Assembly: GCA_050298695.1 (NCBI GenBank)
Contig: JBNKUQ010000004.1
Coordinates: forward strand, 1-62,076
Length of the DNA: 62,076 nucleotides
Source of the DNA: CANLBN01 sp050298695
Lineage (GTDB): Bacteria; Pseudomonadota; Gammaproteobacteria; Pseudomonadales; Cellvibrionaceae
Reading direction: 5' to 3'
In this document: positions 35,181-43,338 of the stretch, piece by piece
Position numbering within the stretch: the first letter of the stretch is position 1
How the letters are laid out: each line of letters begins with the position of its first letter
Program-made: the position numbers and the translations under genes
The notes under the pieces: model-generated
Database searches by the model: none
The model's input: the letters and a program-made list of their open reading frames with translations, nothing else
What the model was told of the DNA's origin: nothing

Positions 35181-35204
35181 CCAAGCTGGAGTTAGCCAGC
35201 TTGG
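35181..35204. terminator. Hairpin between convergent ubiD and ridA
   Basis: CCAAGCTGG (35181-35189) pairs perfectly with CCAGCTTGG (35196-35204) around a 6-base loop. It sits 7 bp after the ubiD stop and 36 bp from the end of the convergent ridA gene, and could serve both. The T-run is poor. Confidence 0.55.
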
Positions 35205-35239
35205 TGATTAACTCATATTGTCAATATTTAGAGATGCTC

Positions 35240-35623
35240 TTAAATCACCATAATTCCATCAGCTTCTATCTCTGCACCCTTGGGTAACTCTTTTACGCCA
35301 ATAGCTGCTCTAGCAGGATAAGGGACCTCAAAATATTCCGCCATAATCTCGTTAACGGTAGCAAAATTACTCAGATCGGTTAGAAAAATATTGACTTTTA
35401 CTAGATCTGATAGGCTACCATTAGCTGCCTGACATACGGCTTGTAGATTTTTAAATACTTGGTGCGCTTGTACCGCAAAGTCACCTTCGACCAGAGTCAT
35501 AGTTGACGGGTCGAGCGGTATTTGGCCCGATAGATAAACCGTATTATTTGTTTTAACGGCTTGTGAATAGGTGCCAATAGCCTCTGGCGCTTGGTCTGTA
35601 GAAATAATTGCTTTATTTGTCAT
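35240..35623 (-). CDS. ridA: RidA/YjgF family enamine/imine deaminase
   Basis: This 127-residue protein of the RidA family removes reactive enamine/imine intermediates such as 2-aminoacrylate. The start STDQAPEAIGTYSQAVKTNN, the middle YLSGQIPLDP, and the C-terminal PYPARAAIGVKELPKGAEIEADGI carry the archetypal motifs, including the arginine that binds the carboxylate. Length is typical. It stands alone on the minus strand. Confidence 0.93.
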   Translation of the reverse strand: MTNKAIISTDQAPEAIGTYSQAVKTNNTVYLSGQIPLDPSTMTLVEGDFAVQAHQVFKNLQAVCQAANGSLSDLVKVNIFLTDLSNFATVNEIMAEYFEVPYPARAAIGVKELPKGAEIEADGIMVI

Positions 35624-35764
35624 GATGTACCTGCTACTTTCATAAATAGGCGAGTATAAAGCTTAGTCCTAGAGACTGCAAAATATTAGCTGTGTAGCCA
35701 ATATTGCTAAAAGTGATATTTTAAACGGTATATTTATCTGTCGTTCTATTCGCTGAGAAAAACA

Positions 35765-37075
35765 ATGCGAAAAGTCAGCATTCTTTTCATTATTTTAGTG
35801 CCACCTTTTTTAATATTTGAATTTATTATCGGCGCAAATTACGACCGAAAGCTGAGTTATTTTCGCGAGGTCAGCAAAGAGGTTTATTCTCTAACGTTAA
35901 GTTTAGAACGTGAAATTGGTTATGGTGGCCTGATACACAATTTTAAAAATTATTTATTGCGTCCAACCGAAGACCATTATCGTAAGTCTGCTTTAGCCAA
36001 TTATACTGAAGCGGAAAAAATAGTAGAAGAATTAGAGTTTATCGGTAACCGCTTTTTAGAAAATACAAACTTAAAAGAAACGCGAAAAATGTTAATAGCT
36101 TATAAAAACAGGCTTAGTGATATATCGCGTATGTCTCAGTCAAATGCTCTAGCGCGAGTTATTGACCAGTCAGTTCGTTATAACGACCAAGGTGCTATAA
36201 ACGAAATTACAAATTTATCAAAAAATATTTAGTCAGCATTAGATACTGAAATTGATGGTTTAGTTAAATTTAATTTAGTACTAGGATTTTTGTTTGCTTT
36301 TTCTTCTCTATTTTTTATCTTGTCGATAGGTTATTTTATTTATCTGAGACAAGAAGAAAAAAACAAACTAGTGCTGATAGAAAAAGAGGTGGAAAATAAG
36401 TTTCTAAAGAAAACGAATTCGGCATTAGAAAAATTTGCTGGAATTGTCACCCATGATTTAAAAGCACCTATACGCTACATTGATTATTGTGCAGGAAAAA
36501 TTAAATGCTATCACCAGGATGAAAGTCTTGTTTTGAAAAAAGCAAATTTAATAGCTGAATCGATTATAAAAATAAGAAAGTTGATTGATGGCTTATTAAA
36601 TTTCTCTAAAAAAGGATTTCAAGAACCGCAAAAAGAAGAGTTTAATATTAATCAATTAATTAGCGAAGTATTGGATGAACTGATTTATAAATCTAGCGAA
36701 GTAGTCATTATTAATGTTGATATTAATCCAGAGGCCAATATAGAGGCAGATTACGAGCTAGTTAAGCGTGTATTTGCTAATCTTATATCTAACAGCCTTA
36801 AATATCGTAATGATGAAAAAGTAGAAATTACTATTTCGCAAGAGTTAGAAGATGAAAAAACTATTTATAAAATAAAAGACAATGGCATTGGTATTAACAA
36901 AAAATATAGCGAACAGATCTTTGAGCCATTGTCGAGAATTTATACTGAAGGAAAAAAATACGATGGACTAGGTATCGGTCTTGCTTTGGTTAAGTCTATT
37001 GTAGAAGCTCATGGAGGAAGAATTTGGTTGGATACTGAATACACAAAAGGCGCTTGTTTTTGTTTTTATTTGTAG
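35765..37075 (+). pseudogene. Membrane sensor histidine kinase interrupted by an in-frame amber codon
   Basis: Two reading frames, 35765-36232 and from 36233 on, are in the same frame and separated only by a TAG at 36230-36232 (codon 156 of 436). Reading through gives a standard kinase: TM1 at residues ~6-22, a helical periplasmic sensor, TM2 at ~175-195, H-box THDLKAPIRYIDY, N-box NLISNSLKYRNDE, G1 DNGIGI, and G2 GLGIGLALVKSIVEAHGG. The stop lies before TM2. Every downstream catalytic motif is intact, so the mutation is recent, suppressed or a sequencing error. The AT-rich composition differs from the neighbours and suggests transfer. No response regulator is adjacent. Confidence 0.8.
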
Positions 37076-37094
37076 CGCCAGTATCTTTAGATTT

Positions 37095-38090
37095 TCACAT
37101 TTCTTTTAATAGCTTGGTGGCTGTTATCGCATAATAGGTCAAGATAGCATCTGCTCCCGCACGCTTGATTGCCAATAATGATTCCAGAATAACACTCTCA
37201 CTAAGTAGGCCTTGTTGAATAGCCGCCTGGTGCATGCTGTATTCACCACTGACCTGATAGGCAAAGGTTGGTATTTTATAGTTCTCTTTTACACGCGTAA
37301 TAATATCTAGGTAAGGCATGGCGGGCTTGACCATGATCATATCTGCACCCTCATCGATATCGAGAGAGACTTCATGTAGGGCTTCATTTGCATTGGCGGG
37401 ATCCATTTGATAAGTCATTTTATCGCCCTTACCTAAGGCTTGAGTTGAACCAACAGCGTCTCTAAAGGGGCCGTAGTAAGCGGAGCAATACTTTGCTGAA
37501 TAAGCGAGAATCTGTGTATTGATAAATTGTTTATCATCGAGTGCATCGCGAATAGCGCCAACGCGGCCATCCATCATATCCGATGGAGCGATAACATCTG
37601 CTCCTGCCTCAGCGCAAGCTAGTGCTTGTTTTTGTAGCGCCGCAACAGTGATGTCATTCAACACATAGCCATGTTCATCCACGATTCCATCTTGTCCATG
37701 TGTAGTATAGGGATCAAGTGCGGCATCAGTGATGATCCCAAGCTCTGGTATGGCCTCTTTAAGTGCTCGCACGCTTCGACAAATTAAACTATCTGGATTA
37801 TGGGCTTCGGCACCATCCAAACTGCGTACAGAGGGTTCGACATTGGGAAATAAAGCAATAGCCGGTATACCCAATTTTGCTGCTATTTCGGCTTCTTTGA
37901 GTAACTCATCGATAGAGTAGCGCTCTATTCCAGGCATCGCTTGAACAGGAAGGCGCTGCTTATTGCCCTCAACGACAAACATAGGGTAGATGAAATCATT
38001 ACTCGATAAAACAGTTTCTCTTACCAAACGGCGAGAAAAGTTATTGAAGCGGTTGCGTCTCAGACGTGTAGAGGGAAATTGGCGAGGCAT
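37095..38090 (-). CDS. hemB: Delta-aminolevulinic acid dehydratase (porphobilinogen synthase)
   Basis: This enzyme condenses two 5-aminolevulinate molecules to porphobilinogen in heme synthesis. The 331 residues include IAPSDMMDGRVGAIRDAL, the first active-site lysine in YSAKYCSAYYGPFRDA, and the Schiff-base lysine in MIMVKPAMPYLDII. Length is typical (about 325-337). The gene is convergent with the broken kinase and divergent from ugd. Confidence 0.97.
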   Translation of the reverse strand: MPRQFPSTRLRRNRFNNFSRRLVRETVLSSNDFIYPMFVVEGNKQRLPVQAMPGIERYSIDELLKEAEIAAKLGIPAIALFPNVEPSVRSLDGAEAHNPDSLICRSVRALKEAIPELGIITDAALDPYTTHGQDGIVDEHGYVLNDITVAALQKQALACAEAGADVIAPSDMMDGRVGAIRDALDDKQFINTQILAYSAKYCSAYYGPFRDAVGSTQALGKGDKMTYQMDPANANEALHEVSLDIDEGADMIMVKPAMPYLDIITRVKENYKIPTFAYQVSGEYSMHQAAIQQGLLSESVILESLLAIKRAGADAILTYYAITATKLLKEM

Positions 38091-38239
38091 AACGAGGCCC
38101 TTGTTAAAAATGAAAGTAGTATAACAAACAAACGAAGGCCTCCGTTTTTAATAGGCGTTAGTTCGATTAAAAGTTGCCTACATTGTTGCAGAGCAGCATG
38201 ATAGAATCATTATTTTTTATTATTAGGAAGTGATTAGCC

Positions 38240-39580
38240 ATGAAAGTAACAGTATTTGGTATAGGTTATGTGGGCTTAGTGCAGGCAGCTGTATTATCTG
38301 ATGTGGGTCATGAGGTCTGTTGCGTCGATATTGATGCAAATAAAATAGAGAACCTCAAGAAGGGCATCATTCCTATCTATGAACCAGGTCTAGAACCTTT
38401 AGTTAAGGCTAACTACGCAGCAGGCCGCATTCGTTTTACAACTAATGCTCAAGAAGGCGTCGAATTTGGTGATGTGCAATTCATTGCAGTGGGTACGCCG
38501 CCCGATGAAGATGGATCTGCTGATCTTAAATATGTATTGGCGGTTGCAGAGACCATCGCAAGGCATATGGTGAAAGAAACCATCGTTATTGATAAATCTA
38601 CAGTTCCCGTGGGGACGGCTGACAAAGTTCGCGCCAAAATAGCACAAGTTTTGACCGAGCGTGATTCAAACTTAGGGTTTCATGTTGTTTCCAACCCTGA
38701 ATTTCTAAAAGAAGGTGCTGCGGTCAGTGATTGTATGAGGCCTGACAGAATTGTTATCGGTTCTGATAGTGATGATGTTCAAGGTATTATGCGTGAGCTT
38801 TATGAGCCTTTTAACCGTAACCATGACCGCATTATCTTTATGGATACGCGTAGTGCAGAGCTCACTAAATATGCAGCCAATTGCATGCTTGCCACGAAAA
38901 TTAGCTTTATGAATGAGATGGCTAATTTGGCGGAACACCTGGGAGCAGATATTGAAATGGTCCGTCAAGGCATCGGTTCTGACGAACGTATTGGGTATCA
39001 TTTTATTTATCCAGGTTGTGGTTATGGAGGTTCTTGTTTCCCCAAAGATGTACAGGCACTGGTGAAAACTTCTCAGCAAATCGGTTATGACTCGCATATT
39101 CTAAAAGCGGTAGAGACTGTCAATAAAGCGCAGAAGCAAAAACTATTTAGTTACATACAAAAACATTTTAATGGCGATATTAGTGGTAAAACTTTTGCGC
39201 TTTGGGGTTTATCGTTTAAACCCAAAACCGATGATATGCGCGAAGCGTCCAGCCGCGATTTGATGGAAGCTCTTTGGGATGCCGGTGCAAAGGTTAAGGC
39301 CTATGACCCTGAAGCGATGGAAGAGTGTCAGAGAATCTATGGTTCTCGGGATGATTTGTTGTTGGTTGGTACGAAAGAAGCGGCACTGAAAGGCGTGAAT
39401 GCGCTCGTTATCTGTACCGAATGGCAAAGTTTCAGGGCTCCTGATTTTAGTGTCATTAAAGCCGAAATTGCCGATACGGTTATCTTTGATGGCCGAAATT
39501 TGTACAGTCCGGAGCGAATGGAAGAAAAAGGCATCGCTTACTATGCCATTGGTCGTGGCCGTTCAGTTAAAAAGGACTGA
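38240..39580 (+). CDS. ugd: UDP-glucose 6-dehydrogenase
   Basis: This enzyme oxidises UDP-glucose to UDP-glucuronate for polysaccharide or lipid A modification. The 446 residues have the N-terminal NAD loop VFGIGYVGLVQAAVLSDVGH and the catalytic cysteine in GCGYGGSCFPKDVQAL (about residue 261). The C-terminal domain has FALWGLSFKPKTDDMREA. It stands alone with no sugar-nucleotide partner beside it. A 7-bp hairpin (39597-39624) follows the stop. Confidence 0.96.
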   Translation: MKVTVFGIGYVGLVQAAVLSDVGHEVCCVDIDANKIENLKKGIIPIYEPGLEPLVKANYAAGRIRFTTNAQEGVEFGDVQFIAVGTPPDEDGSADLKYVLAVAETIARHMVKETIVIDKSTVPVGTADKVRAKIAQVLTERDSNLGFHVVSNPEFLKEGAAVSDCMRPDRIVIGSDSDDVQGIMRELYEPFNRNHDRIIFMDTRSAELTKYAANCMLATKISFMNEMANLAEHLGADIEMVRQGIGSDERIGYHFIYPGCGYGGSCFPKDVQALVKTSQQIGYDSHILKAVETVNKAQKQKLFSYIQKHFNGDISGKTFALWGLSFKPKTDDMREASSRDLMEALWDAGAKVKAYDPEAMEECQRIYGSRDDLLLVGTKEAALKGVNALVICTEWQSFRAPDFSVIKAEIADTVIFDGRNLYSPERMEEKGIAYYAIGRGRSVKKD

Positions 39581-39596
39581 TAAACGGCCCTATACC

Positions 39597-39624
39597 CTGG
39601 CCTGATGATGTTCAATTAGGCCAG
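39597..39624 (+). terminator. Hairpin after ugd
   Basis: CTGGCCT pairs with AGGCCAG around a 14-base loop, 17 bp after the ugd stop and 16 bp from the end of the convergent FHA gene. No T-run follows. Confidence 0.4.
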
Positions 39625-39639
39625 AAATCACACTAAAAG

Positions 39640-40542
39640 TTAGCTATCAGCTTTGTTAATTTCAATGTAACAAGGATGTAGCCTAATTTCCCCTCTACGG
39701 CGTTCGATTAAGTTTTGGCTCCAGTAGTAAGAGTACTTAGAGAGTGCTTTACGAGCCCGGTAAATTTGGATATTCAGGTTATTAATATCGATTCCTAAAT
39801 TATTTAGTAGAAGTTCATTACTCATCCAACCTTTCTCGTTGAGGTCTGTAGTGGGATCATCTACAGCGTGTCGAGCCATTTCTAGCAGTAAATAGTGGTG
39901 TGTTTTTATGCCAAGATCAAAATGTGAACGCTCGTTTTCAAGAAACAATTGAATGTGCTCTTCGCTACGATTGACATTAAATATCAAGGTGGCGGTTTCT
40001 TCTACTTTATTGGAGTGATAAACCGTCTCTTCGACCAAATTATTGGGATAAAAGGCCCAGCGCTCATCACTAATAACCACTTGTGAGCCCTCTGATATGG
40101 GGTGAAAATCATGGCCTTTTTCAAAAAACCAACGCTGTCCTTTTTGCATAATTTGGCATTCAGGGTTTTTTTTGTCTGGTAATAAGTTGAGCGTATCTAA
40201 TTCTATATAAGCGTCCCGGCTTAATGTAATCAAAGACGGCTTTGGCCTTTTATCACAGGTTACTAGCCATTGAGGCTCATCTTTACCGATAGCGGAAACG
40301 GTATCTTTTTTGTTCAATCTAATGGGTTGTCCCTTAGTTACTTTGACACCATTAATAAAACAACCGTTTCGGCTTTCATCCAATAAAAACCAAGCGCCAT
40401 TTTGCCAGCGAATGACAAAGTGCATTCTCGAGCAAGTTTCACTATGAAGGATATAATCCGCAATATTAGGGTCCCTACCGAATACATGAGCGGGCTTTAA
40501 ATAAACAATAGAGGCATCCCCTAGAGACGTAAGCACTCCCAT
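39640..40542 (-). CDS. FHA-domain protein with C-terminal winged-helix DNA-binding domain
   Basis: This 300-residue protein joins a phosphothreonine-binding FHA domain (about residues 15-80; FGRDPNIADYILHSETCSRMH, NGCFINGVKV) to a C-terminal OmpR/PhoB-type winged helix (about 215-295; NNLNIQIYRARKALSKY with RRRGEIRLHP). This suggests a regulator that responds to a Ser/Thr-phosphorylated partner. No kinase or phosphatase gene is adjacent. It is convergent with ugd. Upstream of it lies a degenerate kilobase and then the retron. Function is inferred from domain types only. Confidence 0.8.
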   Translation of the reverse strand: MGVLTSLGDASIVYLKPAHVFGRDPNIADYILHSETCSRMHFVIRWQNGAWFLLDESRNGCFINGVKVTKGQPIRLNKKDTVSAIGKDEPQWLVTCDKRPKPSLITLSRDAYIELDTLNLLPDKKNPECQIMQKGQRWFFEKGHDFHPISEGSQVVISDERWAFYPNNLVEETVYHSNKVEETATLIFNVNRSEEHIQLFLENERSHFDLGIKTHHYLLLEMARHAVDDPTTDLNEKGWMSNELLLNNLGIDINNLNIQIYRARKALSKYSYYWSQNLIERRRGEIRLHPCYIEINKADS

Positions 40543-40690
40543 TTATAGTATTCCTGATCGGAAAAGGATCATGAGTGATAAATCAGCGGGTGATAATGGT
40601 TTTGGTGAAATCAAAATAGTCTTTCCTTAACGTTATCGTATTGATTGGTGGAATATTAGCCATGAATCACTAATAGCTGCTCATGTAAGA

Positions 40691-40835
40691 GAGTGTAATT
40701 TACTTAAAAATATATTTCCATATACTGCTTCCCAGGATGTACGGACACAGTCAGGATATTGAGAATGGATCTCTCAAACATGGTAGTGCTGTAATGGAGT
40801 GTAATTTACTTAAAAGTATAAAGGCATATACTACT
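40691..40835. repeat. Two 39-bp direct repeats in degenerate intergenic DNA
   Basis: GAGTGTAATTTACTTAAAA followed by GCATATACTACT-like sequence occurs at 40691-40729 and again at 40797-40835, 106 bp apart, with about 32 of 39 positions identical. Next to the first copy is GTACGGACACAG. These could be old insertion-sequence ends, but I see no transposase remnant. Confidence 0.5.
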
Positions 40836-40897
40836 GATCAAGCTGAGGGTGAAGCAAAATTACAGGAGTGATTAAACAGGGAAAAGGAGTTGACGCT

Positions 40898-41005
40898 ATG
40901 GAAAAGCTGAAGTTTACAATAACTTTCTCCATTTTAATGATTGAAGATGACAGAGAGAGTTTAGGTACCGAATTTAAAGGCGATAAATTCTACCTTGATA
41001 AATAG
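40898..41005 (+). CDS. Possible small ORF (35 residues)
   Basis: An ATG at 40898 is preceded at a good distance by AAAAGGAGT and opens a 35-codon frame ending TAG at 41003-41005. The peptide begins MEKLKFTITFSILMIEDD and ends GDKFYLDK. It has no recognised homology. It lies in the 993-bp stretch between the FHA gene and the retron RT, which otherwise holds direct repeats, small inverted repeats (41159-41190, 41460-41485) and no convincing gene. Confidence 0.3.
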   Translation: MEKLKFTITFSILMIEDDRESLGTEFKGDKFYLDK

Positions 41006-41535
41006 CAAGGAATGTTATTTAAATGTATTGGAGTACAGGCTGTTTTATAGCTTGTGACATGGAAAAAGGATGTGAAGCTAAAGGAGTAGCTGAAGTTTGA
41101 GTTTGCATATTGATTGGAGATAATGTCATGGCTTTAAGAAAGCCATCACAAGGATAAGGGATTTTAAACCAAAAGGTTTGGTTTAAGTGAATACTCAATG
41201 GAGATGTATCCACATGGTGACATACTCTAGCAGGTTACATTCAGTATTAATTTTTTTGCTTCACGGAAAGAAGAAGTACCTGCTCAACCATATCAAACTT
41301 TATGAATTAACTACCTTACGGTAATCGTTATATATTGTTATTAGTGCATAGGAATGCGCTGCCATTTATATGGTCTAAACAGGGAGAATGGATGCGGATC
41401 AATGGATTGATTCATGTTTGAATCACATGGTGTGATACGTTGTAGGGCTCTATGTATTCGTAAGCTCGTATCTCAACGAGCTTTAAAGGAAGTAAACTAA
41501 TACATATAGGAAAGGGATATCCTGCGCCCTGATTT

Positions 41536-42828
41536 TTATATCCCGTAATATATAGCTTCCAATTTTTTCCCCTTAGATTTGTTTAAACTTTTCACATATT
41601 GAATATGACCAAATAAGTACTCCTTAAAGTTAGGATGATTTTCATGATTTTGACTTTGGAGTCCATGACGCTGGCAGTTTATTAAAATTGCTTTTATCTG
41701 GTCATACTTCCGTCGGTTTATATTTATTTTTTCGTTGACGACAATACCCGTTATTTGTTGTTTTTGATGAGGTTTTAACAATCTTGATTTTCGATAATTC
41801 AAATCAAAGCCCTCTTCTAGGCAAATAGATCCGACTAAAGATTCAAAAAAATGCCAATTTCTATGGTGATTTCCAGAAAAGGCCAGATCATCAGCGTAAC
41901 GTGAATAAGATAAATTTAATCGATTGGCCAAACCACATAAGCGATTATCCAAGTGAAAAAGTACAGCGTTAGATAAGGCTGGCGAACTCGGCGAGCCTTG
42001 AGGAAGATGTCTTTCGTTTACAGCTAATTTCGCAGTAACCGTTAAACTTTGAGATAGTTGTTCATTTAAATGGCTCCGATGAGTGCATAATGCACAGAGA
42101 TATCGAGAGACTTCCTGGTTATAGCCTAATTGTCTAAATACTGCATAGACTTGTTTCCATTGAATGGATAAAAAGCAGTTAGCAATATCAAATATAAAAA
42201 GATAATGTTTATTGACATGTAAAGTAGCGTGAGTTTGACAATTTCTACCCTTAATAAAGCCATGTGCACTGTTGCTCATTTTACAATGAGACAAAATGTC
42301 ATCCGTAATTTTTCGTTGAATGCTTTTTAAATTGCTTTTAGGAGATTCGATCAACCGATAGGCACCATTACGCTTTTTTTGAAGACTATAGTGATAATGC
42401 CGTAAATGATTAGGCGAACGAGGGTTATAGCGCTTGAAGTCACACAGCCACTCTAGCTGCGATATAGATACATTTAACCATGAAGCGATATCTTTATTGT
42501 TTACTAAATAAGGCAGGTTTGAATTAGTTTTTATCGTAACGTCTGAAATTAAATTAAAGAGAACGACTTTAGGCGCAATTGCACAATGATGAAACCAATA
42601 ATTTACTTCACTCCGTTGATTTAGATAGTTGATGATATTTTGTTTTGATGTTTTAGTTGGGTAATGTAATAAAAGTTCACTAATAACAATTGAAATATTT
42701 TCTGGTAAAGGTTTTGTCACTTCAATACAGCGAGCAAGTATAGTTGTGAAATGCCATTCTTCATGCTGAAGCCAGGATGCAAGCTCTTTGCAGAAAATGG
42801 TTTTTAAAATAAGTTGATTTTTAGACAT
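41536..42828 (-). CDS. Retron-type reverse transcriptase with N-terminal extension
   Basis: This 430-residue reverse transcriptase has the core motifs of retron enzymes. These are the basic template segment KKRNGAYRLIESPK, AHGFIKGRNCQTHATLH (equivalent to the NAxxH region), the first catalytic Asp in FIFDIANCF (Asp214), LPQGSPSSPALSN, the catalytic YADDLAFSG (311-319), and the retron thumb motif ITGIVVNEKININRR. Residues 1 to ~105 precede the RT and match nothing I know. The frame is open to 42948, but those 40 codons overlap the retron RNA, so the Met at 42826-42828 is chosen; its ribosome-binding site is weak. No maturase, DGR or CRISPR features are seen. No effector gene is recognised next to it. 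Confidence 0.9.
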   Translation of the reverse strand: MSKNQLILKTIFCKELASWLQHEEWHFTTILARCIEVTKPLPENISIVISELLLHYPTKTSKQNIINYLNQRSEVNYWFHHCAIAPKVVLFNLISDVTIKTNSNLPYLVNNKDIASWLNVSISQLEWLCDFKRYNPRSPNHLRHYHYSLQKKRNGAYRLIESPKSNLKSIQRKITDDILSHCKMSNSAHGFIKGRNCQTHATLHVNKHYLFIFDIANCFLSIQWKQVYAVFRQLGYNQEVSRYLCALCTHRSHLNEQLSQSLTVTAKLAVNERHLPQGSPSSPALSNAVLFHLDNRLCGLANRLNLSYSRYADDLAFSGNHHRNWHFFESLVGSICLEEGFDLNYRKSRLLKPHQKQQITGIVVNEKININRRKYDQIKAILINCQRHGLQSQNHENHPNFKEYLFGHIQYVKSLNKSKGKKLEAIYYGI

Positions 42829-42850
42829 AGTCTTAAAGTAGAAATAAAAA

Positions 42851-42986
42851 GGCACCCAACCCATCAATAGCACGAACCGTCTTACACAGGGTGTAATACT
42901 GTTCTTGCAGAGTAAAGCTGCCAACACATAACCTTGGGGTAACCCCAAAGCCCTACTATAACTTTAGTAGGAATAGCTTGGGTGCC
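42851..42986 (-). ncRNA. Retron msr-msd non-coding RNA
   Basis: On the minus strand the RNA begins GGCACCCAA (a1, 42986-42978) and ends with its exact complement TTGGGTGCC (a2, 42859-42851). Directly after a1 comes GC, and the G at 42977 is the candidate branching guanosine, as in the well-known Ec86 retron (CACCCTTAGC). Two msr hairpins follow: CCTACT/AGTAGG (42951-42971) and CTTTGGGG/CCCCAAGG (42932-42950). The msd part contains a long imperfect hairpin, GCAAGAAC...TTACAC-CCT-GTGTAA...GTTCGTGC. The RNA ends 22 bp before the RT start codon. Confidence 0.85.
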
Positions 42987-42993
42987 AGTCTCC

Positions 42994-43022
42994 AAGGTAA
43001 TCGCTGTAAAACGACAAGTCAA
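42994..43022 (-). promoter_or_regulatory. Promoter of the retron RNA
   Basis: On the minus strand TTGACT (43022-43017) and TACCTT (42999-42994) are separated by exactly 17 bp. The expected start, seven bases further, coincides with the first G of the a1 stem at about 42986. This fits a sigma-70 promoter that begins the transcript at the msr 5' end. Confidence 0.75.
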
Positions 43023-43100
43023 CTGAGTGCCATATCTCTTCAGGTTATCTTTGTGTTAATACAGGTTCTATAGGTGTTGAAGGTCAAAAAAGAGAAGCAT

Positions 43101-43188
43101 AAAAAAGCCCGTACTGAGAATATAAAAGGGAGGAGAGAGGTATTCAGTACGGGCTACGAAGACATATCAGCAAGAGAACTAATATGTT
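43101..43188 (-). ncRNA. Probable sRNA upstream of polA with pyrimidine-rich loop
   Basis: A minus-strand transcript from the promoter at 43195-43223 would run about 88 nt and end at a strong terminator. AGCCCGTACTGA pairs perfectly with TCAGTACGGGCT (12 bp plus three more pairs beyond a 2-base bulge), then TTTTT. The 18-base loop is CCTCTCTCCTCCCTTTTA, complementary to Shine-Dalgarno sequences. It lies between the retron and polA. Spot 42 and ErsA also lie next to polA in enterics and pseudomonads, so it may be a positional relative; no sequence homology is claimed. Confidence 0.6.
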
Positions 43189-43194
43189 GTGTAC

Positions 43195-43223
43195 AGGATA
43201 GCAAAGCTTTTGCTGCACCGCAA
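43195..43223 (-). promoter_or_regulatory. Promoter of the candidate sRNA
   Basis: On the minus strand TTGCGG (43223-43218) and TATCCT (43200-43195) are 17 bp apart, a good sigma-70 match with the start near 43188. Confidence 0.5.
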
Positions 43224-43338
43224 CAAAAATAGCTCAAAAAAATCACTTATTCTTAACATTCCTCCCCCCTACCATGGCTTAGAGCCATGCTTTGCTTTAT
43301 CCTAGGCCCCATTTTTTCCCCAAAGCCGAGACAATGAT

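Noticed and set aside
40691..40835. Direct repeats as a CRISPR array
   Set aside because: Only two imperfect 39-bp copies, 106 bp apart and AT-rich, with no cas genes in the window.
41019..41213. 64-codon minus-strand ORF downstream of the retron RT as its effector
   Set aside because: GTG start without a ribosome-binding site, no domain features, and composition like random translation of the degenerate region.
41536..42828. RT as a group II intron maturase or a diversity-generating retroelement
   Set aside because: No maturase/endonuclease domain, no intron domain V-like structure, and no template/variable repeat pair were seen. LPQGSPSSP, YADDLAFSG and ITGIVVN fit retron RTs.
42829..42948. 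40-codon upstream extension of the reverse transcriptase frame
   Set aside because: It overlaps the msr-msd RNA and its a2 arm. The Met at 42826-42828 just after the RNA is the natural start.
43102..43156. The 12-bp hairpin upstream of polA as the msd stem of the retron
   Set aside because: The a1/a2 stem that closes the retron RNA lies further downstream (42851-42986) with its own promoter. This hairpin is followed by a T-run and acts as a terminator.
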